A DNA stretch of 6,527 nt, from positions 1 to 6,527 of the forward strand of contig SKVE01000658.1 of the NCBI GenBank assembly GCA_007129635.1. The letters are read 5' to 3'. The position numbers and the translations under genes were made by a program. Under the pieces are notes generated by a model. It saw only the letters and a program-made list of their open reading frames with translations. It searched no databases and was not told where the DNA came from. Numbering within the stretch: the first letter of the stretch is position 1; every line of letters starts with the position of its first letter. This DNA is from Planctomycetaceae bacterium. Its GTDB lineage: Bacteria; Planctomycetota; Planctomycetia; Pirellulales; Pirellulaceae. Shown here piece after piece: positions 1 through 5,841 of this stretch.

Positions 1-394
1 CGTAAGACTCGTACAGGAACGCGCCGATCACCCTTCCGCCGTGATCGAATTCGCCCGGTTCGCCGAAGCCCATCGCAAGCCGCAGGTTGGTCCAGTGGAC
101 CAAGTCGGTGCTTTCGGCGACAAACGAGTTGTAGCCCTGGCCGTTGAAGCCGATGAAACTCATGTACCATTTGTCCGGCTCGTCTGGCAGTTGGTACACG
201 CACGGCACGTCGGTATTCCTGAACGCCTCGTAGCCCGGAATATTCGGCTCCGCTGGAATGACGTGCGATGGATAATAGTGCCAGTTGCGATACGGAGCCG
301 ACCAGGAGTCCAGCGTGGCCCGATCGATCTGTTCGGCGATCAACGTGGCGGAACAAAACAACAACAGGACCATCCCCAGGAATAACTTATCCAT
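1..394 (-). CDS. Secreted GH43/GH32-like beta-propeller glycosidase, 5' part only
   Basis: The gene starts at the ATG at 394-392 and stays open for 131 codons to the left edge, so the C-terminal part lies outside the window. The N-terminus is a signal peptide (MDKLFLGMVLLLFCSATLIA, likely cut just before EQ). It is followed by the first blade of a five-bladed propeller: the stretches RNTDVPCVYQLPDEPDKWYM, FNGQGYNSFVAESTDLVHWT and GEFDHGGRVIGAFLYESY are typical of GH43/GH32/GH130-type enzymes that act on glycosides outside the cytoplasm. The Asp in NTDVP sits where this superfamily usually carries its first catalytic acid. An AAGGAAA site lies about 7 bases before the ATG. Substrate and exact family cannot be decided from the first blade. 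The export signal and propeller class are fairly sure. Confidence 0.82.
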   Translation of the reverse strand, partial: MDKLFLGMVLLLFCSATLIAEQIDRATLDSWSAPYRNWHYYPSHVIPAEPNIPGYEAFRNTDVPCVYQLPDEPDKWYMSFIGFNGQGYNSFVAESTDLVHWTNLRLAMGFGEPGEFDHGGRVIGAFLYESY

Positions 395-499
395 GCTCGT
401 TTCCTTTCATCCAGCCGGATCGCCGGAGCTTAGCGAATTGACTTTGGATCTTCATCCGCACGGGCGCCGGTCCAAAGCTATTCGGGTCCAGCGTGCCTG

Positions 500-715
500 T
501 CAAGCAGCCCGAAATGGGCAAAAGCGTTCGCACTGGATGTGGTACATCTTTCCGCAATACGCCCGACGACCTGAAACTGCGATCGTGTGCCACGCTGTTC
601 GAGGCCGTTGGGGGTCGAAAATCACCTCCGTGACGGATAAAATGCCGTTTGGCTTCAACGCGGCGAGAATCTTTTTCAGGGCAGATTCCCGATCAGGAAG
701 ATTGTCAAAGCTTGC
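500..715 (-). pseudogene. C-terminal remnant of a class I SAM-dependent methyltransferase
   Basis: Read on the minus strand from about 715 to the TGA at 502-500, the frame gives FDNLPDRESALKKILAALKP and then NGILSVTEVIFDP. This is the conserved helix, beta-strand and following loop of class I methyltransferases (compare the family pattern PDRExALREIxxALKPGGILSVTE). The Rossmann core with the SAM-binding GxGxG loop should lie upstream, but that position is taken by the opposite-strand YaiI gene. There is no local start codon with a ribosome binding site. The tail after VIFDP (616 to 500) ends in GKMYHIQCERF and fits the family less well, so there may be a frameshift near the run of five C/G at 610-614. 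It is most likely a decayed stub left by a deletion or rearrangement. The homology of 614-709 is much surer than that of the tail. Confidence 0.62.
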
Positions 716-733
716 AGACGAAGGATTTCGAGC

Positions 734-1183
734 ATGCAGATTTGGGTGGACGCCGACGCCTGTCCCGGCGAGATCAAGGAATTGCTGTATCGGGCCGCAA
801 AGCGGACGCAGACCCAAGTGACCCTGATCGCCAATCAGGCGCTGCGCACGCCACGCTCCGAATTTGTCGACAGCATCGTCGTCCCCTCGGGCATGAACGT
901 GGCCGACCGACGCATCGTCGAACTGGTCCAGCCGGGTGACTTGGTCATCACGGCCGACATCCCGCTGGCCGCTCAAGTAGTCGCCAAGGGCGGTCAGGCG
1001 CTCGATCCCCGCGGCGAATTGTACACGGATGCCAACGTCGGCGAGCGGCTTGCCGTGCGGGACTTGTTCGACGAACTGCGCGGAGGCGGCCAGATCGGCG
1101 GGGGGCCGTCGAGTTTCACCGCCAAGGACCGGCAAGCGTTCGCAAACCAACTCGACCGCTGGCTGACATCCGCCAAGAGATGA
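734..1183 (+). CDS. yaiI: YaiI/YqxD family protein (UPF0178, DUF188)
   Basis: This is a 149-residue cytoplasmic protein, close to the usual length of about 150 for the family. The hallmark motifs are all present: MQIWVDADACP at residues 1-11 with the DxD acid pair (Asp6, Asp8), the central GDLVITADIPLA containing Asp75, then LDPRGELYT, and NVGERLAVRDLFDELR before a GGGPSSFTAKDRQAF segment. The acid pattern and the fold known for the family resemble PIN-like nucleases, but no cellular role or reaction is established. The ATG at 734 is preceded by AAGGA at 721-725 with 8 bases of spacing, and the first motif starts at residue 3, so the start is secure. Its promoter must lie within or near the methyltransferase remnant on the opposite strand. 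It appears monocistronic. Confidence 0.93.
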   Translation: MQIWVDADACPGEIKELLYRAAKRTQTQVTLIANQALRTPRSEFVDSIVVPSGMNVADRRIVELVQPGDLVITADIPLAAQVVAKGGQALDPRGELYTDANVGERLAVRDLFDELRGGGQIGGGPSSFTAKDRQAFANQLDRWLTSAKR

Positions 1184-1283
1184 CGGCGACCGCCTGGCCA
1201 ACCCCGCAGGAGTTTCAGCCATTAGTCGGTGATCAGCACAGCGCCACCACCGGACACGAGCCCGGTTCTTGTTTGCTGCCATC

Positions 1284-1382
1284 ATGGCGGACTGTCGGCT
1301 GGCGTCGGAGGGAATCAAGCACCCATTGATTGTGATCCGAGGCAAATTGCTGTACGGTGAGCAGTGGGAAATGGAATCATGA
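1284..1382 (+). other. Short ORF with faint ParB-domain resemblance
   Basis: This 32-codon ORF begins ATGGCGGACTGT and ends at a TGA (1380-1382) overlapping an ATG at 1379 that is in frame with the downstream glycosidase. The peptide segment LASEGIKHPLIVIRGKLLYG resembles the first part of ParB/DNA-sulfiltration-type domains (family pattern of GIxxPIxVxxGxILDGRNR), with LLYGEQ where ILDGRN is expected. No clear ribosome binding site is seen, and the frame upstream is open only to a stop at 1230-1232. It may be a decayed fragment, a small leader, or chance. The rest of the spacer 1184-1420 shows no terminator or RNA gene. Confidence 0.2.
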
Positions 1383-1420
1383 CGCTGAGCGCGTCGCCGC
1401 TTCGAATCACGAGAGAAATC

Positions 1421-4339
1421 ATGACGAACAACCTCGCTGCGACCTTCCGATGGCTGCTGTGCCTGCTGTGGCTGGCCAGCACGTGTACATCTGCTGAGCC
1501 CACATCACCCATCCAGGCCACCGTCGCCCAATGGCGAACGGCGATGCTTCGAGCGGATCTGGATGCTGTGATGGCCACGATCTCTGCGAATTATCAAGGT
1601 GACGATGGGCTGGACCGAGCCGGGCTGCGGAACTTCCTGCACCATGCCTTGAAGCAAGACCAACTGGAGAAGCTCAAGATCGACATCGATGACGCCTCCA
1701 TCGACGTGAAAGCCGGTCAAGCCACCGTGTTCCCCATCCGCTTGACGCTGCAGCACGCGGTCGAACCGTTGGAGTTGGAATTGGTGCTGGCCGACGAAGC
1801 CGACGCTTGGCGCATCGTCTGCCTCACGACGGCAGGCGATCGAGCCGATCCGAAACCGAAGTCCGGCGAGTCGCGGCAAGCCGACGAGGAAGATGCTGCG
1901 TTGAAGCTGCTGAGCTTGGAACGGCGTTTCGTCCGAGCGCCCGGCGATAGCCCGCGGCCTCAGGTCGATGCAGAGCACGTACCGCTGCGCACCAGTCTGT
2001 TCATGCTGATCGGTTCGACAGTCGCCCAAGACCGCGTCCTCGCGGATTCCGTTTCCATTTCGCTCCATCCACAGGGCGGTGCTGCCTTGGACGTCTTGCT
2101 GACCGGCCAGCGATTCGTCGCCGGGTACGATGGCCAGATCACTCGGCACCAGCATCGTAGTTTCGGCGAATCGTTGCTGGTCTTCGTGGACTCGACCTAC
2201 CCGTTGCAGCCTGACACGACCTACACGATCCGCGTGCGGGCTCGATCCAGGTTCGGGGCCACCTTGGCCGACGACGAAGGTGTCTGGTCGTTCAGCACCG
2301 AGTCGTCTCCGACCACGCATCGTCTGAGCCACCAGCTTGACGTTCAGGGCCCGCCGGATGTGTTCTGGAAGGGTGAGTTCTTCAATGGTTTTGCCAAACC
2401 CAGCTTTGCCACCAGCACTCGTGAAGGCGGGCGCGTGCCGCATTACCAGATGATGGCCGAGGCGCGGGAAACGTACCCCAACGCTTGGAACCTGCTTCGC
2501 GACGCGTACCTGGCCGGATTCGAGGACCAGTACAACCCGTTCAAGGCCTACCCCAACATCGTCCGCGAGCGTGAAACGCGGCGCATCACGGAGGTCGACG
2601 TGTTGAGAGATAGCGTGCGATTGACCGTCGAGGATTTTTTCGGTCACGAGCAGTACGGGATCGCCTCGAATCGGCCACTGAGCGGAGACTACCAGGCGGG
2701 CGACCAGATCCTGATCGCCGACGGCATCCAGAGCGCTCGCAGCAAGGTGATCGCCGTCGACGACCCATCCCGCACGGTGCTGGTCGCGCCTTTCGACCAG
2801 CCTGCAAAGCCGTGGCAACTGCAGTACCCTCGTCCGCTGCCCACCCAGGAGGATCCGCACAGTCCGGGTCTGTTCCCGCCCGGGGGCACGTACCTGCGAA
2901 AGTTCGATCCGCCCGGCACCGCGCATTACTATTGGGGACGCGTCCATCACGAATGGGATCTGTTGGTCAAGCAGTTCGGCTTCCGCGTCATCCCTCGCTT
3001 CGCCGGTGCTCCCGGCGACCTGTCCATCGACGGTCGCGGCGGTACCAGCGCCAAGTGCCTGGTGCAATTGCACGAGGTCACGCGCGAGATCACCCATCAC
3101 TTGATCGAACGCTACGGACCCGCCACGCTGGATTGGCCGTGGGTCGTGTTAAACGAGCCGGATCTGATGAGTCTGTACTGGCGGAACCGCGACTGGGAAG
3201 AACTCCAACGGTTTTACGACTACAGTTCCGACGCCATCCTCCGCGCGTTCGAGGACCAGGGTTACGCTTCGGACCAGGTACGGGTTGGCGGACTTGAGTT
3301 AGGGGCTATCGCGGGGTTGAACATGCGTTTGGAGGACTTCTTGACACATGTCTCGCCCAACGCCTCGGCGCCGGGGGCGCTCGAGTTGAACGCTGCCTAC
3401 GCCGACCCGCGTCTGGCCGGACGGCGCTCGCGGCGAGTCGAGGCGCTGTGCGAAGCCAACGGAGGCCGAGGGGCACCCTTCGATTTTTTGTCGATCCACA
3501 CTTACAACGACTCGGAAATGGCGGCCGCTAAACTGATCCGCGCCAAAGAAGTCGCTTTGGAGATCGACCCGGCATACTTCGAAACGCTGGCGATCGTCAA
3601 CCATGAGACCGTGCCCATTTGGCAGCCGATCGCCGATCCGGGCGCCGCCGAGATGTATCTGGGCAACGGCTACTTCCCGACATGGGCGGCGAATATCGTC
3701 GGCCGATTGCTCCAACGCGCTGCGGACGACCCACGTTACGCTTACGGCGGCGAAGCACCGTTGATGGGCTGGCCTGGCATCCGGCAAAACTGGAGCACCC
3801 TGAATGACGTAGTGCGGCGCATCCAGGTGGAGGATCGCAGCGAGGTCATCGCCGGTCCCATGTTTCATTTTGTCAGTTTGCTGTCCACGCTGCGCGACGA
3901 TTTCCGCGTCTTGGCCCCCAAGCAGATCGGCGGACATTCGGTGGGCGGTTTTGCCAGTGCGACCGAGGCCGACCTGCGAATTCTGCTCTACTCGCACCAC
4001 GGCCAGGACCCGCAATCGCGGTCCGATATGGCGCTGAAGATCGAGTTCGAGCTGATCGGTATCGACTGGGAGACCATCGAGATCTTGCAATATCGGATCG
4101 ATCGTGACAACAACAGCTACTACTCATTGGCTAGAAAACTGCGCGACAGGCCGGGACGCCCGCAGGATTTGGTCCTTAGCGAAGCCGAGTTCCAGGAGGT
4201 GGCAGAGCAAGCCAAATTGCAGGTCACCAGCCGTTCGATTGATCCCCGTGACGAATCAGGCCGCGTGAGGTTCACCGCCGACTTGGCTGGAAACGGAGTC
4301 AACTTCGTGATCGTGCGCCCTGTACCGAAGCCGGAGTAG
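1421..4339 (+). CDS. Exported multidomain GH39-like glycoside hydrolase
   Basis: The protein has 972 residues. Start 1421 is chosen because GAGAG lies 5-6 bases before it and a standard signal peptide follows at once (residues 1-25, MTNNLAATFRWLLCLLWLAS..., cut after TSA). In-frame ATGs at 1364 and 1379 would add an unlikely long leader. Domains by residue: about 29-143 NTF2/SnoaL-like (VAQWRTAMLRADLDAVMATI); about 178-291 bacterial Ig-like of the SbsA type (PLQPDTTYTIRVRA, VWSFSTE); about 307-800 a clan GH-A barrel. Within the barrel, WVVLNEPDLMSLYW gives the acid/base candidate Glu579, FDFLSIHTY is a typical strand motif, and VNHETVPIW gives the nucleophile candidate Glu729. Residues 383-480 are a beta-rich insert. 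The tail, about 805-972, has ADLRILLYSHHG and LQYRIDRDNNSYY, like the GH39 beta-sandwich. It probably cleaves beta-xylosidic, iduronic or related glycosides outside the cytoplasm; the substrate is unknown. The stop codon lies inside repeat copy 1. Confidence 0.8.
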   Translation: MTNNLAATFRWLLCLLWLASTCTSAEPTSPIQATVAQWRTAMLRADLDAVMATISANYQGDDGLDRAGLRNFLHHALKQDQLEKLKIDIDDASIDVKAGQATVFPIRLTLQHAVEPLELELVLADEADAWRIVCLTTAGDRADPKPKSGESRQADEEDAALKLLSLERRFVRAPGDSPRPQVDAEHVPLRTSLFMLIGSTVAQDRVLADSVSISLHPQGGAALDVLLTGQRFVAGYDGQITRHQHRSFGESLLVFVDSTYPLQPDTTYTIRVRARSRFGATLADDEGVWSFSTESSPTTHRLSHQLDVQGPPDVFWKGEFFNGFAKPSFATSTREGGRVPHYQMMAEARETYPNAWNLLRDAYLAGFEDQYNPFKAYPNIVRERETRRITEVDVLRDSVRLTVEDFFGHEQYGIASNRPLSGDYQAGDQILIADGIQSARSKVIAVDDPSRTVLVAPFDQPAKPWQLQYPRPLPTQEDPHSPGLFPPGGTYLRKFDPPGTAHYYWGRVHHEWDLLVKQFGFRVIPRFAGAPGDLSIDGRGGTSAKCLVQLHEVTREITHHLIERYGPATLDWPWVVLNEPDLMSLYWRNRDWEELQRFYDYSSDAILRAFEDQGYASDQVRVGGLELGAIAGLNMRLEDFLTHVSPNASAPGALELNAAYADPRLAGRRSRRVEALCEANGGRGAPFDFLSIHTYNDSEMAAAKLIRAKEVALEIDPAYFETLAIVNHETVPIWQPIADPGAAEMYLGNGYFPTWAANIVGRLLQRAADDPRYAYGGEAPLMGWPGIRQNWSTLNDVVRRIQVEDRSEVIAGPMFHFVSLLSTLRDDFRVLAPKQIGGHSVGGFASATEADLRILLYSHHGQDPQSRSDMALKIEFELIGIDWETIEILQYRIDRDNNSYYSLARKLRDRPGRPQDLVLSEAEFQEVAEQAKLQVTSRSIDPRDESGRVRFTADLAGNGVNFVIVRPVPKPE

Positions 4340-4406
4340 GCGGGTAAAGCAAAACCATTCTTTCTGGGGACTTGCGTCATTTCCTCTGCTTCTGGTCCCA
4401 AATTTT
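4331..4406 (+). repeat. Direct repeat, copy 1 (76 bp)
   Basis: Runs from CCGGAGTAGGCGGG to CAAATTTT. It matches 5052-5129 in the same orientation over its whole length, with two one-base gaps and about six substitutions (roughly 90 percent identity by eye). The match stops sharply at both ends. The CCGGAGTAG start holds the last two sense codons and the TAG stop of the glycosidase. It is not an inverted repeat and has no clear stem. It could be an interspersed intergenic element of this genome or the boundary of a small cassette. Confidence 0.88.
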
Positions 4407-4441
4407 GAAAGATAAACTTCAACGCAGCCAGAATACGTAAA

Positions 4442-4450
4442 TGGTATAAT
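4442..4450 (+). promoter_or_regulatory. Extended -10 promoter of the HicA-like pair
   Basis: TGGTATAAT is a perfect extended -10 element (TGN plus TATAAT), placed in an unusually AT-rich stretch 37 bases before the TTG start of the HicA-like gene. No good -35 box lies 16-18 bases upstream, as is usual for extended -10 promoters. Transcription would begin near 4457. Confidence 0.6.
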
Positions 4451-4486
4451 CCAGGTGGTGGCGAAACAGAATACGAGGGCGCGGAC

Positions 4487-4708
4487 TTGGCCGATCATCC
4501 AAACAAGCACATTCGCGAAGCGATTCGCTACGCGGAAACCAACGGGTGGACAGTCGTGAAAGCAGGGCCACGAGCACACATCTGGGGAGTCACCTATTGC
4601 CCACACAGCGATCACGATGGATGTCGGATTCGGGTGATGTCGACGCCACGAAATCCTGAAGCCCATGCCCGCGACATTCGCCGTGACGTTGATCGTTGCC
4701 CGCACTAA
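4487..4708 (+). CDS. HicA-like toxin family protein
   Basis: This 73-residue protein reads MADHPNKHIREAIRYAETNG, then WTVVKAGPRAHIWG and later STPRNPEAHARDIRRDVDRC. A helix, then beta-strands with a conserved His (His31 in RAHIWG) and a closing helix fit the small double-stranded-RNA-binding-like fold of HicA, whose toxins cleave mRNA using a single His. The segment YCPHSDHDGC adds Cys38, His40, His43 and Cys46, which could bind a metal; that is a guess. The start is the TTG at 4487, with GAGGG about 8 bases upstream, because the family begins a few residues before NKHIREAI. The antitoxin-like gene follows after 23 bases, which is the toxin-first order of hicAB. Toxicity is inferred from family and context only. 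Confidence 0.68.
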   Translation: MADHPNKHIREAIRYAETNGWTVVKAGPRAHIWGVTYCPHSDHDGCRIRVMSTPRNPEAHARDIRRDVDRCPH

Positions 4709-4731
4709 CAGGATAACCAAAGGACTGAATC

Positions 4732-4977
4732 ATGAAGCAACATGAATTCACGCTCGTGCTGACCGACGATCCCGATGACGAGCAGGCCGACAGGATGTAC
4801 GGAACGTTTGACGACGGTACGATCGCGACAGTTGCAGGAGTACCGCAAATTCATTTCCATCGCGACGCCACGTCCTTGGAAGAAGCTATTCGATCCGCAA
4901 TTGGTGACGTTCGATCCGTGGGATTCGATGTCGCGCGTGTTGAAATGGACCCCAGCGCCGTCGCACAAGCATCCTAG
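4732..4977 (+). CDS. Small antitoxin-like partner of the HicA-like protein
   Basis: This 81-residue acidic protein starts at an ATG preceded by AAAGGA with 7-8 bases of spacing. A first strand (EFTLVLT, residues 5-11) is followed by an acidic loop. The best conserved block is IHFHRDATSLEEAIRSAIGD at residues 40-59, then VRSVGFDVARVEMD. This strand, strand, helix, strand pattern resembles the partial RNase H fold of HicB antitoxins, but the sequence is not a standard HicB and shows no DNA-binding domain. Similar small proteins are commonly found beside HicA-like genes in planctomycetes and cyanobacteria, from memory of such pairs. Its likely job is to bind and neutralise the upstream protein. 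Both genes would be transcribed from 4442-4450. Confidence 0.6.
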   Translation: MKQHEFTLVLTDDPDDEQADRMYGTFDDGTIATVAGVPQIHFHRDATSLEEAIRSAIGDVRSVGFDVARVEMDPSAVAQAS

Positions 4978-5002
4978 AGGCGGCCGCCAATGCGGTCTGG
5001 CG

Positions 5003-5047
5003 TGCGGAAAGCCACAACCTGTTGTCGAGCCAGTCCCGTTTTCCGCA
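5003..5047 (+). other. Stem-loop after the toxin/antitoxin-like pair
   Basis: TGCGGAAA (5003-5010) is complementary to TTTCCGCA (5040-5047), and a smaller stem, ACAAC/GTTGT (5014-5018 with 5021-5025), sits in the loop. It lies 26 bases after the antitoxin-like stop and just before repeat copy 2. There is no U-tract after it, so it is not a classical terminator. It could stabilise the transcript end. Confidence 0.35.
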
Positions 5048-5051
5048 GTCA

Positions 5052-5129
5052 CCGGAGTAGGCGGGCAAAGAAAAACCATTCTTTCTGGGGGGCTTGCGTT
5101 ATTTCCTCTGCTTCTAGGTCCAAAATTTT
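5052..5129 (+). repeat. Direct repeat, copy 2 (78 bp)
   Basis: Second copy of the element at 4331-4406, from CCGGAGTAGGCGGG to CAAAATTTT, in the same orientation. The 645 bases between the copies hold the promoter, the HicA-like gene, its partner and the stem-loop at 5003-5047. Here the repeat is intergenic and its TAG has no coding role. Confidence 0.88.
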
Positions 5130-5346
5130 CTAATTTCGTGCGAACCTTTCTTCCGATCGATCGTCTAGAACACAAGGATGCCGGGGGAATCCCGCCAGCG
5201 GGGCATTTTGGTTCATCGCCAGAACCGTCTCGCTGTCGGCAGATTTTCCTGGTATCATCTTTCCCTTGGGGTGACACATCGCGTTGGCTGCGTGTTGTGA
5301 ATTCGGTGTGTTGTAAATTGGCCTCAAGGGTTCTTTCCGTTGTACT
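5130..5346. other. Spacer without a recognisable gene
   Basis: No convincing coding frame is visible on either strand. The only local structure is a small hairpin, CCCGCCAGCGGG (5191-5202), followed by GCATTTTGG, which could act as a weak terminator on the plus strand. With the stem-loop and repeat copy 2, the stretch from 4978 to 5381 carries no supported gene. Confidence 0.5.
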
Positions 5347-5376
5347 CTCTGCCTGCGTGGGTAACGCAGAGGAGGA
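5347..5376 (+). promoter_or_regulatory. Two exclusive hairpins next to a strong Shine-Dalgarno site
   Basis: CTGCGT (5353-5358) can pair with ACGCAG (5364-5369), or CTCTGC (5347-5352) can pair with GCAGAG (5366-5371). The two stems exclude each other because they share bases. The second covers part of the ribosome binding site AGAGGAGGA (5368-5376), which stands 6 bases before the ATG at 5382. This arrangement could make translation of the downstream ORF depend on structure. Confidence 0.3.
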
Positions 5377-5381
5377 CTGTG

Positions 5382-5669
5382 ATGCGGTGCTTTATCCTGG
5401 TCCAGACCGTCACCAATGACTGGTTCAAGCGTCAGCAGGACGCCTTGGTCGATGGGATGATCCAGATGCGCGCCGACAGTTCCCCCGTCCCGCGCTATCT
5501 CGTCCAACCGACCGGTCCAAGCACGCCTTGTGAACCGCGCCGGAGGACATCTTGTGCATTGAGACGCCATTCCAACTGCCTCACAGGACGCCGGCCGTCA
5601 TGTGAAGGGATTGGTTTGGAACGATGCGTTGGTTCGATAGCGGTGAAAAATCCGTCGTCGAGCACTTAG
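5382..5669 (+). CDS. Doubtful small ORF with strong ribosome binding site
   Basis: An ATG 6 bases after GGAGG opens a 95-residue frame beginning MRCFILVQTVTNDWFKRQQD. The first 45 or so codons show the G/C-rich third positions seen in the real genes here. After about 5520 the frame becomes a mix of Arg, Cys, Ser and Pro residues (PRRRTSCALRRHSN) that does not look like protein. It may be a gene broken by a frameshift or deletion near 5500-5520, or a short leader-type gene read past its real end. No family is recognised and no membrane segment is visible. Confidence 0.3.
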   Translation: MRCFILVQTVTNDWFKRQQDALVDGMIQMRADSSPVPRYLVQPTGPSTPCEPRRRTSCALRRHSNCLTGRRPSCEGIGLERCVGSIAVKNPSSST

Positions 5670-5683
5670 TGTCAGCGTCTCGA

Positions 5684-5706
5684 AGGACCCCCTGACAGGG
5701 GTTCCT
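5684..5706 (+). other. Imperfect hairpin in the leader of the sigma gene
   Basis: AGGA plus CCCCT (5684-5687, 5689-5693) pairs with AGGGG plus TCCT (5697-5701, 5703-5706), with one C/T mismatch and a GAC loop. No U-tract follows (GTTGTACAAG), so it is not a typical terminator. It lies 136 bases before the sigma factor start. The rest of 5670-5841 shows no gene. Confidence 0.4.
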
Positions 5707-5841
5707 GTTGTACAAGATTCAAGTCGGACCGGCTGGTGAGTTGCCGGGTCTGTTTGCGTGACTTTCATCGTCCGCGAGCGGAACCGCAGCAAGACGGGCT
5801 TCGACGTTGAGATGGGCAATCCGTTTAGCAGAGAGTATCCG

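Noticed and set aside
733..1345. Upstream part of the minus-strand frame that contains the methyltransferase remnant
   Set aside because: Its sequence over 733-1183 is only the complement of the well-supported YaiI gene. Methyltransferase similarity stops near 715, so the whole frame is not a real fusion gene.
1443..1495. Lipoprotein signal in the glycosidase leader (Cys22)
   Set aside because: The residues before Cys22 are Ala-Ser-Thr, which do not match a lipobox. Cleavage by signal peptidase I after TSA fits better.
1505..3100. Long 531-codon open frame on the minus strand inside the glycosidase
   Set aside because: It is the opposite-strand shadow of a GC-rich gene. The product has no recognisable domain and is rich in Arg, Gly, Val and His, while the plus strand shows clear GH39-like motifs over the same interval.
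4331..5129. CRISPR array or insertion sequence ends
   Set aside because: There are only two copies, 645 bases apart, both direct and non-palindromic, with no transposase gene between them and no target duplication seen.
4256..5277. Minus-strand frames across the two repeat copies with similar peptides (around NASPQKEWF and NNASPPERM)
   Set aside because: The likeness comes only from the DNA repeat itself. The copies differ by one-base gaps that break the frame, and there are no ribosome binding sites, so a conserved protein is not supported.
5130..5570. 146-codon minus-strand frame
   Set aside because: The product has no recognisable domain, starts without a ribosome binding site and runs through repeat-like spacer DNA.
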